From positions 22,620 through 86,619 of the forward strand of contig CAJCIS010000289.1 of assembly GCA_903970435.1 (NCBI GenBank): a DNA stretch of 64,000 nt. The letters are read 5' to 3'. Position numbers and translations under genes: made by a program. Source of the DNA: Acidobacteriota bacterium. GTDB taxonomy: Bacteria > Pseudomonadota > Alphaproteobacteria > Acetobacterales > Acetobacteraceae. Shown here piece after piece: positions 1 through 8,078 of the stretch; within the stretch, counting starts at the first letter, position 1; each line of letters begins with the position of its first letter. The notes under the pieces were generated by a model. It saw nothing but the letters and a program-made list of their open reading frames with translations, had not been told where the DNA came from and ran no database searches.

Positions 1-200
1 TCCGGCGCGGTGCCGAACAGGCTGCCGGCATGGTAGGTGAGGCCGGCATAGGGACTGGCGCCGTCCTGGCCGCCGGCGAAGCTGTGCACCACCTTCAGTT
101 TGTGGGCGCTTCCCGCTGCGGGCGGCTTTTGCGCATGTCCGGCGGCCGGGAACATTGCCAGGCTGGCAAGGGCGAGCGCGGCAATTCTGGCGATTGGCAT
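1..200 (-). CDS. N-terminus of a secreted GloVer-repeat protein (partial)
   Basis: Only the first 66 codons lie in the window; the gene runs off the left edge. The N-terminus (MPIARIAALALASLAMF) is a typical Sec signal peptide ending near AGHAQ. It is followed by VVHSFAGGQDGASPYAGLTY and then AGSLFGTAP. This pattern of SF-GG-DG-P-AGL followed by G-L-GT matches the first unit of the tandem 'GloVer' repeat found in secreted choice-of-anchor proteins; the family is from memory. The role of these proteins is not established, though extracellular or surface display is likely. The start is the ATG at 200-198, just before a GC-rich stretch. The number of repeats and the C-terminal anchor cannot be seen. 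Confidence 0.6.
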   Translation of the reverse strand, partial: MPIARIAALALASLAMFPAAGHAQKPPAAGSAHKLKVVHSFAGGQDGASPYAGLTYHAGSLFGTAP

Positions 201-310
201 GTCAGTCCCCCGGGGTCGCCGGGGTTTTAGATCATTTGCGCTCTGTCAGACAACTGTCAGCAGCACAAAGCTGGGCGGAAGGAAATCGAATACAATCAAT
301 GCTTTAAGAA

Positions 311-383
311 GGAAGCCGTTCTTTTCTGAAGAAAACAACCAAAACACTTTTGTCTGTCTGCCTGCACAGACGTTCGGGCTATA
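311..383. repeat. Dispersed AT-rich repeat, locus 1 (one arm plus half core)
   Basis: The left-type arm at 311-352 reads GGAAGCCG, then TTCTTTTCTGAAGAAAA, then CCAAAACACTTTTG. It is followed by CCTGCACAGACGTTCGGGCT (about 358-377), which matches the start of the core found in the full copies near 9.6, 11.1 and 63.1 kb. The right arm is missing, so this is a truncated copy. It lies 3' of the peroxiredoxin gene. Confidence 0.75.
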
Positions 384-390
384 AACGGAT

Positions 391-921
391 TCAGTGGGAC
401 GCTTTCCATTCCTTCACGGCGGCGAGCGTGTTGCCCACGTGGCCCGATGGATCCAACGCGCTGTAGGCGTAACCGATTTTGCCGTCCGGCAAAATGACGT
501 AGCTGGTGCGGCTGGAATAACCCAGCATGCCGATCAGAACGGCATCGTATTCCTTGGATATGGTACCGTCCTTGTCGCTGGCGACAGGAAATTTGCTGCG
601 GCACTCGCTCACCGAAAATTTCTTCAGCTTCGCCACGTCATCCTGCGACACGCCGATGACGGTGGCGCCCAGCGCCTGGAATTGCGGCACCGCGTCGGCA
701 AATTCATGCGCTTCCTCAGTGCAGCCGCTGGTGAAGGCGGCCGGATAGAAATACAGCACCACCGGACCATGCTTCAGCGCGTCCGCCAGACTGAAGGCAA
801 ATTCGTTGCCGCCCTGCGTGGCCTGCGCCGAGAAATCCGGCGCCTGGGCACCCGGTTTCAACATCGCCAGCGCCGGCCCGGCCGCCACCAACATCGCCGC
901 CACTGCCAAGACTTGCCGCAT
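391..921 (-). CDS. Secreted peroxiredoxin (BCP/AhpC-TSA family)
   Basis: This is a 176-aa thiol peroxidase that reduces H2O2 and organic hydroperoxides. An N-terminal signal peptide (about residues 1-19, ending ALA) predicts export to the periplasm. The peroxidatic motif is PAAFTSGC, giving Pro60, Thr64 and Cys67. There is no Cys five residues later as in classical PrxQ; the only other cysteine is Cys107 (SVSEC), so resolution is either through Cys107 or by an external thiol. The thioredoxin-like fold covers about residues 26-172. The gene stands alone; a repeat arm flanks each end (311-352 and 975-1016). The family is clear; the reductant and substrate are unknown. Confidence 0.88.
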   Translation of the reverse strand: MRQVLAVAAMLVAAGPALAMLKPGAQAPDFSAQATQGGNEFAFSLADALKHGPVVLYFYPAAFTSGCTEEAHEFADAVPQFQALGATVIGVSQDDVAKLKKFSVSECRSKFPVASDKDGTISKEYDAVLIGMLGYSSRTSYVILPDGKIGYAYSALDPSGHVGNTLAAVKEWKASH

Positions 922-974
922 TTTGTATCTCCCGGTGGTTGGAAAAGCGTGTGGTAGGAAAGGCGTACAGACAG

Positions 975-1016
975 GGAAGTCGTTCTTTTTTGAAAAAAAG
1001 AACCAAAAAACTTTTG
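975..1016. repeat. Dispersed AT-rich repeat, locus 2 (single arm)
   Basis: A single left-type arm of the T-rich subtype: GGAAGTCG, then TTCTTTTTTGAAAAAAAGAA, then CCAAAAAACTTTTG. The middle 20 bases form a small AT-only hairpin. The arm sits between the 5' end of the peroxiredoxin gene and the 3' end of mrp, that is, downstream of mrp. Confidence 0.8.
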
Positions 1017-1122
1017 CTCCTGGCGGTTGGTATCATACGGCGGCGCGCGCGCAAGCCGCAAACTGGCGGATGGCTCGGATCAGCGATAACGTTCCGGAAC
1101 AGAACGGCTTTCCTTTTTTCAT

Positions 1123-2190
1123 TTAGCCCCCCAACGCCCGCACCACCCCCTCGGCAATAGCCCGAAATGCCGCCGCCGCGGCACTGGCCGGCGCGCCGAT
1201 GACCACGGGCAATCCCGCATCGCCAGCGGCGCGCACGTCGGCCAGCAGCGGCACCGCGCCCAGGAACGGCACGCCCATTTTGGCCGCCTCCGCCTGCGCG
1301 CCGCCGTGGCCGAAAATGTCGGTGCGGCCGCCGCAATGGGGGCACTGAAAATAGCTCATGTTCTCGACCACGCCGAGGATGCGCACGCCGACTTTTTCGA
1401 ACATTGTCACACCGCGCCGCGCGTCCAGCAGCGCGATGTCCTGCGGCGTGGAGACGATCACCGCGCCGGCGAGATCGACGCGCTGGCTCAGGGTTAGCTG
1501 GGCGTCGCCGGTGCCGGGGGGCATGTCCACCACCATCACGTCGAGCGCGCCCCAATCGGTCTGGCCGAGCATCTGGCTGAGCGCGCCCATCACCATCGGG
1601 CCGCGCCACACCATGGCCTGCGTCTCGGGCACCAGAAAGCCCATGGACATGCACACCAGCCCGAAGGCCGGCACCGGGATCATGATCTGGTCGCGCAGGC
1701 CCGGCTTTTGGTTCACCCCCAGCATGCGCGGCAGGCTGGGGCCGTAAATGTCGGCGTCGATCAGCCCGACCCGGCGGCCGCTTTGCGCGAGCGCCACCGC
1801 CAGGTTGACCGCGACGGTGGATTTGCCGACGCCGCCCTTGCCGGAGGCGACGGCCACCACGGACTTCACGTCCGTGAGAAATTTTTCGTGGCCGGCGGGG
1901 CCGTGCCCGGCGTGGGCCGGCGCGGGCGCGGGGGCGGGGGCGGGGGCGGCCTGTTTGTGGGACGTCAGCACCACCGTGACGTGGCGTACCCCCGCCGCAC
2001 CGCGCAGGGCTTCCTCCACCTGCCGCCCGGCCTGCTCCATGGCGGCCAGGTGCGCACGCTCGGTGCGCAAGGCGACGTGCACGGTGCCGTCGGCGACCGA
2101 CACGCTGTCGACCAGCTTGGCGGCCACCAGGTCACGCCCATCCGGCCCGCGCACCTGACGCAGCACCCGCACCACTCCGGCCTCGTCCAT
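1123..2190 (-). CDS. mrp: Mrp/ApbC-type iron-sulfur cluster carrier ATPase
   Basis: This cytosolic P-loop ATPase binds and transfers Fe-S clusters to apo-proteins. An N-terminal MIP18/DUF59-like domain (about residues 1-80) is followed by an Ala/Pro linker made of AP repeats and the MinD-like ATPase domain. Visible motifs are the deviant Walker A SGKGGVGKST (residues 116-125), VDMPPGTGD, and a CPHC pair (Cys283, Cys286) that would bind the bridging cluster. The chosen ATG at 2190 begins MDEAGVVRVL and has AAAGG upstream; an in-frame start 25 codons earlier would add a Cys/His-rich tail unlike the family. It is divergent from hflKC across about 107 bp. Length (355 aa) is normal. Confidence 0.92.
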   Translation of the reverse strand: MDEAGVVRVLRQVRGPDGRDLVAAKLVDSVSVADGTVHVALRTERAHLAAMEQAGRQVEEALRGAAGVRHVTVVLTSHKQAAPAPAPAPAPAHAGHGPAGHEKFLTDVKSVVAVASGKGGVGKSTVAVNLAVALAQSGRRVGLIDADIYGPSLPRMLGVNQKPGLRDQIMIPVPAFGLVCMSMGFLVPETQAMVWRGPMVMGALSQMLGQTDWGALDVMVVDMPPGTGDAQLTLSQRVDLAGAVIVSTPQDIALLDARRGVTMFEKVGVRILGVVENMSYFQCPHCGGRTDIFGHGGAQAEAAKMGVPFLGAVPLLADVRAAGDAGLPVVIGAPASAAAAAFRAIAEGVVRALGG

Positions 2191-2297
2191 CGCTTTGCAA
2201 ACCTTTCCCGCCCGGCCCATATGCGGGCAACGCGGCATATGGCGCACCGCTTGCCGCCGCGCCACGTCCGCCCCCTCACTTCAGGCAGCCAAACCCC

Positions 2298-3449
2298 ATG
2301 CCGTCCGACCACAATCCTTGGACCCCCGGCGGGGGCGACGGAAGGCCGCCCAGCGGGCCGCGCCTGCCGGATGCCGGCCCGCCCTGGGGCGGCCCGCCCC
2401 GGCGCGGCCCGCCGCCCGACTTCCGCCATATCTCCGACCTGCTGCGCGGGCTGCTGCACCGCCTGCTGGGCGGCGGGCCGCGGCTGCTCGCAGCGTTCGG
2501 TATCGGTCTGGCGGCGATCTGGCTCGCCACCGGCTTCTTCCGGGTGCAGCCGGACGAACAGGGGCTGGTGCTGCGCTTCGGCGCCTATAACCGCAGCGCG
2601 CCGCCGGGCCTGAATTACTGCATTCCTTACCCGTTCGAATCGGTGCTGCTGCTGCCGGTGACGCGCATCAACCGGGTGGAAATCGGTTTTCGCAGCGAGA
2701 CCGAGGAGGATCAGCCCTTCCCGCGCGCGCCGAACGGCGCCGGGCAGGAGGCGGACCAGCCGGAACGCGATTTGCGCGAAGAAAGCCTGATGCTGACGGG
2801 AGATGAAAATATCGTCGATATCAACGCGTCGGTGTTCTGGCGCATCAGCAATGCCTCTGCGTACGCCTTCAATACACGCAACCCGGCCTATACGGTGAAA
2901 TCGGCGTCCGAAAGCATGCTGCGCCAGGTGGTCGGCCACACCAACATTCAGTCGGCGCTGACCGAGGGCCGCGCGGCGATCGAGCAGGCGGTGACCGTCG
3001 GCACGCAGAAGATACTGGATCAATACGGCACCGGCGTGGAAATCACCCAGGTGCAATTGCAGAAAGTCGATCCGCCGGCCGACGTGATCGAGAGTTTCCG
3101 CGACGTGCAACGGGCCAATACCGACGCCGATCGCGCCCGCAACGAAGCCCAGGCCTACGCCAACGACATCGTGCCGCGGGCGCGCGGCGATGCCGCCGCC
3201 GTGGTGGCGCAGGCGGAGGGCCAGAAGACCGCGGCCATCGCCAATGCGAACGGCGAGGCGCAGCGTTTCCTGGATGTTTATGCCGCCTACGCCCAGGCCA
3301 AGGACGTCACGTTGAAACGATTGTATATCGAAACCATGCAGGATGTGTTGAGCCATGCCGAGCTGACGGTGGTGGACGACAGGCTGCGCAACCTGCTGCC
3401 GGTGCTGCCGCTGAGCACGACTCGCAGCCGCGCGGAGGCGCCGCCATGA
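2298..3449 (+). CDS. hflK: HflK, membrane protease regulator subunit
   Basis: HflK is an SPFH/prohibitin-family protein that, with HflC, surrounds and modulates the FtsH protease. The N-terminus (residues 1-45) is a long Pro/Gly/Arg-rich cytosolic tail. One membrane segment lies at about 62-82 (LLAAFGIGLAAIWLATGFF), so the SPFH domain (about 85-290) and the Ala/Glu/Gln-rich coiled coil (about 265-350) face the periplasm. Length is 383 aa, normal for HflK. It overlaps hflC by four bases (ATGA), so the two are translationally coupled. Context and pairing make the assignment secure. Confidence 0.95.
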   Translation: MPSDHNPWTPGGGDGRPPSGPRLPDAGPPWGGPPRRGPPPDFRHISDLLRGLLHRLLGGGPRLLAAFGIGLAAIWLATGFFRVQPDEQGLVLRFGAYNRSAPPGLNYCIPYPFESVLLLPVTRINRVEIGFRSETEEDQPFPRAPNGAGQEADQPERDLREESLMLTGDENIVDINASVFWRISNASAYAFNTRNPAYTVKSASESMLRQVVGHTNIQSALTEGRAAIEQAVTVGTQKILDQYGTGVEITQVQLQKVDPPADVIESFRDVQRANTDADRARNEAQAYANDIVPRARGDAAAVVAQAEGQKTAAIANANGEAQRFLDVYAAYAQAKDVTLKRLYIETMQDVLSHAELTVVDDRLRNLLPVLPLSTTRSRAEAPP

Positions 3450-4312
3450 ACCGCTGGCTCACAGGTGCTGCCGTCGTTTTCGTGGCCTTGTATGTGCTGA
3501 TGCACATGTCGTTCTTTGTCGTCAATCAAACCGACATGGTGCTGATTACCGATCTTGGTGATCCGCAGCGGGTGATTACCGATCCCGGCCTGCACGCCAA
3601 GCTGCCGCTGGTGCAGAACGCCATCGTGTTCGATCGCCGCCTGCTGGATTTCGAATCGCCGCCCGAAGAGGTTATTCTCGGTGACCAGCGCCGGCTCATC
3701 GTCGATTCGTTTGCGCGCTACCGCATTACCAATCCGCTGGAATACTACCAGTCGGTCGGCCCGTCGGAGGATGCTATTCAGGCGCGGCTCGATTCGGTGG
3801 TGACATCAAGCCTGCGCCGCGTGCTGGGCAGCGAAACATTGCTCGATGTGCTGTCGGCGCAGCGCACCCGCATCATGTCGTCGATCCAGAAACAGGTGAA
3901 CGACGAAATGAAAGGGTTTGGCGTCGACGTGATCGACGTGCGCCTGCGGCGTGCCGATCTGCCGGCGGAAAATACCCAGGCGATCCTGCAGCGCATGCAG
4001 TCCGAACGCGATCGCGTCGCCCGCCAGGCCCGCGCCGAAGGCGCCGAAGCCGCCGCCCGCATCAAGGCCGACGCCGACCGCCAGCGCACCGTCATCCTGG
4101 CCGACGCAGGCGCCACCGCCAACACACGCCGCGGCGAAGGCGAGGCGCAGGCCATCGCGATTTACGCCAATGCATTTTCGCGCGACCCGGGGTTCTTTGC
4201 GACGTGGCGGACGTTGCAGGCTTATCGCGAGGCTTTTGCCGGGGGGCATAGTCATCTGATATTGTCGCCCGACAATGATTTTCTGCGGTTGCTGCAGGGG
4301 GCGCAGAAATAA
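3446..4312 (+). CDS. hflC: HflC, membrane protease regulator subunit
   Basis: This is the partner of HflK in the FtsH-modulating complex. The 288-aa protein has one N-terminal membrane segment (about residues 5-24) followed by an SPFH domain (about 25-185). A charged Arg/Glu/Ala coiled-coil follows (QSERDRVARQARAEGAEAAA and the region after it). The motif NTRRGEGEAQAIAIYANAF near residue 225 is typical of HflC. The start ATG lies inside the hflK stop (ATGA). The stop TAA abuts a dispersed repeat arm that separates this gene from the convergent esterase gene. Confidence 0.95.
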   Translation: MNRWLTGAAVVFVALYVLMHMSFFVVNQTDMVLITDLGDPQRVITDPGLHAKLPLVQNAIVFDRRLLDFESPPEEVILGDQRRLIVDSFARYRITNPLEYYQSVGPSEDAIQARLDSVVTSSLRRVLGSETLLDVLSAQRTRIMSSIQKQVNDEMKGFGVDVIDVRLRRADLPAENTQAILQRMQSERDRVARQARAEGAEAAARIKADADRQRTVILADAGATANTRRGEGEAQAIAIYANAFSRDPGFFATWRTLQAYREAFAGGHSHLILSPDNDFLRLLQGAQK

Positions 4313-4358
4313 GGAAGGAAGCAGTTCTTTTTTGAAAAAAAGAACCAAAAAACTTTTG
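4313..4358. repeat. Dispersed AT-rich repeat, locus 3 (single arm, convergent genes)
   Basis: The arm begins directly after the hflC stop (GGAAGGAAGCAG, then TTCTTTTTTGAAAAAAAGAA, then CCAAAAAACTTTTG). It lies between the 3' ends of hflC and the minus-strand esterase, a position suited to a bidirectional terminator. Confidence 0.8.
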
Positions 4359-4384
4359 TCTGTCCAGCACGCCCTACAGCCGCT

Positions 4385-6091
4385 TTAGTTTGGACCATAT
4401 CCACGGCCGAACTTCTGGTTCTTGACGGGCTTGCCGGGGGCGCAACGGTAGCTTGCCGCGTGCGTGGGATTGCCCGTTCCGTTGTAGCGGGCGTTCCGCG
4501 GATAGGGGCAGAGCGGGCGCTGGAATTCGATACCCTGCGCCTCGTTGTCGTTGATGTAGTGGGTTGCAATGATTTTTTCGGGTTCGGTGCCGGACTCGCG
4601 CCAGGCGACCAAAGCCGCCAAGATATCGTCCTTGGGCGACAACGGGTCGGGCGGCTGGTTGGGCGATTGGTTGCCGAAGGCGTCCGCGCCGGGGCCGCCC
4701 GTGCAGTGCCACATGCCGGGTGCGAGATACAGCCTTGTATAGGCGGGCGTGTTAGGGTCGTCGATCAATGCCTGATTGTAATAGTCGATCGTATCGGCCG
4801 AGGGGATGACCGGATCCTCGTAGCCGGCATACAGGATCAGCTTGCCGCCTTGCGTGTTGAAAGCGGAAAGATTGGCCTGGGTGGCATTGACGACGTTGGC
4901 AAAATTCGAGCTGCCGACGGGAGTTTCGTCCAGGGCGCGGATTCTGCCGGCGCGCACGCCGGCGGGTTCTGTGACGGTCTTGAAGAGCGTCTGCCATCGG
5001 AATTGCTTGCCGAACGTCCAGGCATCGATACTGTCATAGGCCGGCTCCGTCAGCGTTTCCCGCGTGCCCAGGCCGTCGGCGGCGTTCTCCGCGCCGCGCT
5101 CGTATCCGGGATCGAGCACGCTTCCATTGCTGTCCAGCGCGCCGTGCCAGTATTGCGTCATGGCAATCACCTGGTCGGCGGTGAGGCAGGTGCAGCCGGC
5201 GGCGACGCTGTCCGCGCACGGTATTTCGCCCGGCGCGCCGGTGCACTGCAACGCGGTGGGGCTGAAATTGCACATCGCCGGCTGGGTCAGGTAATTATCG
5301 GTCGTCAGGCCGCCGTCCCGGCCGGCGCACGCGGCCAGCAGGCCGGCATGCGCCAGCGTTCGGGCGCCCGCGGTCAGATACGCATCCGGCGCGAAATGCG
5401 TCACTTCGTAGAGTCCGGCGCCGCCACTGATGAGATGGGTGCGGTCGTAGGCCGGCGACCCCGCGAGGATGGCGTCGTAATCGCCAGGATAACGTTCCGC
5501 TTCCGCCAGAGCCTGGCCGCCACCGGTGGAGCAGCCGTGGAAATAACTGTAGGTCGCCGGCGTGCCGTAATAATCCTGGATGAGCGCCTTTCCGGCCAGG
5601 GTCATGAGATGGGTGGCGCCAAATCCGAAATCGGCAATTGCGGCTGCGTCGCCATGCAGGCCGCCGCGCGGCACGCCATATTGCGTGAAGCCCTCGCGGC
5701 TGCCGCAGTAGAGCGGAATGCATTTGAACAGATTGCCGGTGCCGAGGTCGGTATTGGCAACGGCGTAGCCTTCCAGCAACCCGGTTTTCATGGCACCCGT
5801 ATTGATTTCGCCGGCGAACCCGCCGTTGCCGGTGCCCAGGAAGCGGCCGTTCCATCCGGTTTCCGGCAGCCACACCGCAATGACGATTTGCGACTGGGCC
5901 GCGTTGGCATTGGACGATACGGTCGCGGTGATGGCGCAGTAGGGCGGCGGCCCCGGTTCGTCGATCGCCGTCAGGCCGAGCGTCTGCGCCACGCCGTCCA
6001 GCTTCAGCACGGTGCCGTTCAGCGCCGTGCACGGTGTTGCGGCGGCGCTCTGGGCAAATAGCAGCAGGCTTGCTGCAATCGGCACCTTCAT
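4385..6091 (-). CDS. Secreted tannase/feruloyl-esterase family protein
   Basis: This is a serine esterase of the tannase/feruloyl esterase family, hydrolysing ester bonds in plant phenolics or similar aryl esters; the substrate cannot be told from sequence. The start MKVPIAASLLLFAQSAAA is a signal peptide. An in-frame start 19 codons earlier would translate the upstream repeat arm (FFKKE) and is rejected. The catalytic set of the family is visible: Cys188-Ser189 in HGCSTGGGQ, Asp in YAGYEDPVIP, and His followed by Cys in MWHCTGGPG, the CS-D-HC arrangement in which the two cysteines form a disulfide. The mature protein is Cys-rich, consistent with export. Length is 568 aa. It stands alone, with repeats at both ends. 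Confidence 0.88.
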   Translation of the reverse strand: MKVPIAASLLLFAQSAAATPCTALNGTVLKLDGVAQTLGLTAIDEPGPPPYCAITATVSSNANAAQSQIVIAVWLPETGWNGRFLGTGNGGFAGEINTGAMKTGLLEGYAVANTDLGTGNLFKCIPLYCGSREGFTQYGVPRGGLHGDAAAIADFGFGATHLMTLAGKALIQDYYGTPATYSYFHGCSTGGGQALAEAERYPGDYDAILAGSPAYDRTHLISGGAGLYEVTHFAPDAYLTAGARTLAHAGLLAACAGRDGGLTTDNYLTQPAMCNFSPTALQCTGAPGEIPCADSVAAGCTCLTADQVIAMTQYWHGALDSNGSVLDPGYERGAENAADGLGTRETLTEPAYDSIDAWTFGKQFRWQTLFKTVTEPAGVRAGRIRALDETPVGSSNFANVVNATQANLSAFNTQGGKLILYAGYEDPVIPSADTIDYYNQALIDDPNTPAYTRLYLAPGMWHCTGGPGADAFGNQSPNQPPDPLSPKDDILAALVAWRESGTEPEKIIATHYINDNEAQGIEFQRPLCPYPRNARYNGTGNPTHAASYRCAPGKPVKNQKFGRGYGPN

Positions 6092-6113
6092 GGCAGTCCT
6101 CCAGGGAAGGAAG

Positions 6114-6205
6114 AAAGGAAGTATTTCTTTTTTGAAAAAAAGAAACAAAAAACTTTTGAAAGTTTTTTGGTTCTTTTTTTCAAAAGAGAACTACTTCTTC
6201 CTTCC
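6114..6205. repeat. Dispersed AT-rich repeat, locus 4 (two arms back to back)
   Basis: The left arm (about 6114-6158) and the inverted right arm (6159-6205) touch with no core, giving a roughly 90-bp palindrome. Each arm also has its own hairpin (TTCTTTTTTGAAAAAAAGAA on the left). It lies just past the stop of the copD-like gene and upstream of the esterase start. The missing core shows the core can be lost while the arms persist. Confidence 0.85.
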
Positions 6206-7867
6206 TTACGCTTCCCGATAAAATATAAGAAGAAACCCAATCACCACAAAGCACCAAGGCCACACCCAGGCCGCCGCCGTCGCAATGCGCCCCGGCAGGC
6301 GCAGTTCCAGCCACCGCGACCACCCCGCAATGATCGCCGCCAGCGCCAGCGGCGTGTGCGTCCATTCGATGAGCAACTGATCCTTCACATTGGCGATCGC
6401 ATGGCTGTGGGTCAGCAACAGGGCGCCGCCACCTGCGCACATCAGCGGGAACACATAGGCCGCCCAGGGCGCGCGGATGCGGCCGGTGCGCACCCCCCAT
6501 TCGAACAGGCCGAACGCGATCGGCAGCGCGGCAAACACGCGATGCTGCACCACCTCCACATCGTGCAACGAATCGAGCAGGCCGATATCGCCGAGCGGCC
6601 AGACTTCGGGGTCGGAACGCACCAGCAGGAAGCCGGCCAGCCCAAGGAAGATCAGCGGCCAATGCCGCGCCCAACGCACCCCGGCCTGGTTCAGCAGGGC
6701 AAAGATGCCGATGGCGAGCACGAACAGGCCGGACCAATGGTGGTTGTATTCCGACCACGCAATGTCGTCGGCGTTGCGCGGCGGCAGGTCGCCCGAGCCT
6801 TCGACGAACGCGGCGCGTGGCGTTTGCGCACGCGCGGCGGCTTCGCGGTCGAGTTGCGCCTGCAGCGCGGGAATGCCGAGGCGGTCGTGGTCGGGCGAGG
6901 CGAGGCGCGGCCAGCGCGGGGTGAAGTCCCGCGCGACGACCTCGTGCCAGGTGGCGCGGTCCTGGGTGAGGTCGATGCCGGGCGGCACGGAGGTGAGCGA
7001 GGCCGCGGTGAAGAAGACGGTGAAGCCGATGCCGATTTCGATTTCGGCAAAGCGGCGCAGGCGCAGCACGGGGACGTTGGGGTCGCGCCGCAGCCGTTCC
7101 GTGACCAGGAAATTGCCCAGGCCCAGGCACAGCAGCAGCGCGAACATTGCCACCTTGGCACCCACCATCACGCCGTACGCCGTCCCGTAAAACGCCTGCC
7201 AACTGCCGATATAGAACACGGTCATGGTGAGGCCGCTGAGCAGGATGCAGGCGACCCCGGCGATGGATATGCGGGAGAAGCGCCCGCCGATGTCGCGCAG
7301 CGCCGTGCCGCTGGAGAGCCGGCCCACAGCCATGACGAAGCACGGAATACCGCCGATCCAGATCGCTGCGCCAAGCTGGTGCAGGAATTCCACGCCCAGC
7401 AGCAGGGCGTTATGGTCCAAGCGGGCGCGCGCGTGCGTGGTTAGCGTGGCGGCGGCCAGCTCGGCGGCGCAGACGGCGAGCAAAGGCACGGCGCCGGCGC
7501 CCCGCATCAGCAGCAGGCCGAGCAGTGCGGCCGCGGCCATTTTGGCAAGCCCGGCAACGGCGAAGTTGGCGTCGAGCATGTCGGCCGCCGGCATGTCCAG
7601 GGTGCTGGCGAGGATGGCGGTTTGCAGGGTGACGTTCACCCCCTCCACCAGCACCAGGCAGAAGGCGCTGATGGCGGCGGTGCGTAGGGTGCGGCGCAGG
7701 ATGTCCGGGCCCAGTGCGGCGGCAAACGGGCGGGCCGCGAAGACGAGGAAGAACGTGCCGCCCAGCGCCATGGACTGGGTGACGATGACCAGCCCATGCA
7801 GCAGAATGCCGAGATAGCCGAACAGATCGACGAGGAGGCTCACGGCGTTGGCGTTATCCGGCTGCAC
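6206..7867 (-). CDS. CopD-like copper resistance/transport membrane protein
   Basis: This 553-aa polytopic inner-membrane protein has many hydrophobic segments along its length. The first two thirds resemble the CopD family: histidines in or near membrane helices (LHGLVIVTQSMALGG, GVEFLHQLGAAIWIGGIP, TTHARARLDH), as in CopD and YcnJ proteins linked to copper import. A roughly 90-residue hydrophilic segment (about 310-390, containing PPRNADDIAWSEYNHHW) separates it from a second membrane block. The C-terminal part has no family I can name, and the total is longer than stand-alone CopD (about 300 aa). There is no copC partner next to it. Copper as substrate is inferred from the family only. Confidence 0.72.
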   Translation of the reverse strand: MQPDNANAVSLLVDLFGYLGILLHGLVIVTQSMALGGTFFLVFAARPFAAALGPDILRRTLRTAAISAFCLVLVEGVNVTLQTAILASTLDMPAADMLDANFAVAGLAKMAAAALLGLLLMRGAGAVPLLAVCAAELAAATLTTHARARLDHNALLLGVEFLHQLGAAIWIGGIPCFVMAVGRLSSGTALRDIGGRFSRISIAGVACILLSGLTMTVFYIGSWQAFYGTAYGVMVGAKVAMFALLLCLGLGNFLVTERLRRDPNVPVLRLRRFAEIEIGIGFTVFFTAASLTSVPPGIDLTQDRATWHEVVARDFTPRWPRLASPDHDRLGIPALQAQLDREAAARAQTPRAAFVEGSGDLPPRNADDIAWSEYNHHWSGLFVLAIGIFALLNQAGVRWARHWPLIFLGLAGFLLVRSDPEVWPLGDIGLLDSLHDVEVVQHRVFAALPIAFGLFEWGVRTGRIRAPWAAYVFPLMCAGGGALLLTHSHAIANVKDQLLIEWTHTPLALAAIIAGWSRWLELRLPGRIATAAAWVWPWCFVVIGFLLIFYREA

Positions 7868-8078
7868 AGGGGCGGCCCGCTTCTACCCTGTGCGCGGGCC
7901 GGGCAACAATGCCGCTCGTGGTTCAGGGGTGCACGCGCGGCGCGCCGGCGGCCGGCGCAAGCGTGCCCCAATTTAGCCGCTTGTTCATTTGTTGCGGTTA
8001 CAGCAGTGACCGCGCCGGAGCCCAAGGGACGTCCGATTGAAAGTCCAGTCTAAGAATTCATGAATGAAGGGATTTGTG

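Noticed and set aside
1965..3356. Long minus-strand open frame of over 460 codons opposite hflK
   Set aside because: It is antisense to a clear hflK, has no family motif and a His/Arg-rich composition typical of GC-rich shadow frames.
4460..6061. Plus-strand open frame of over 530 codons opposite the tannase-family gene
   Set aside because: It is the complement of a gene with signal peptide and full catalytic motifs; its composition is Arg/Gly-rich and it has no domain.
6114..6205. Classical rho-independent terminators as the full explanation of the AT-rich repeats
   Set aside because: The small hairpins are AT-only and lack the GC-stem plus U-run form. Long range arm sequence and core conservation go beyond a terminator, although a terminator role is still possible.
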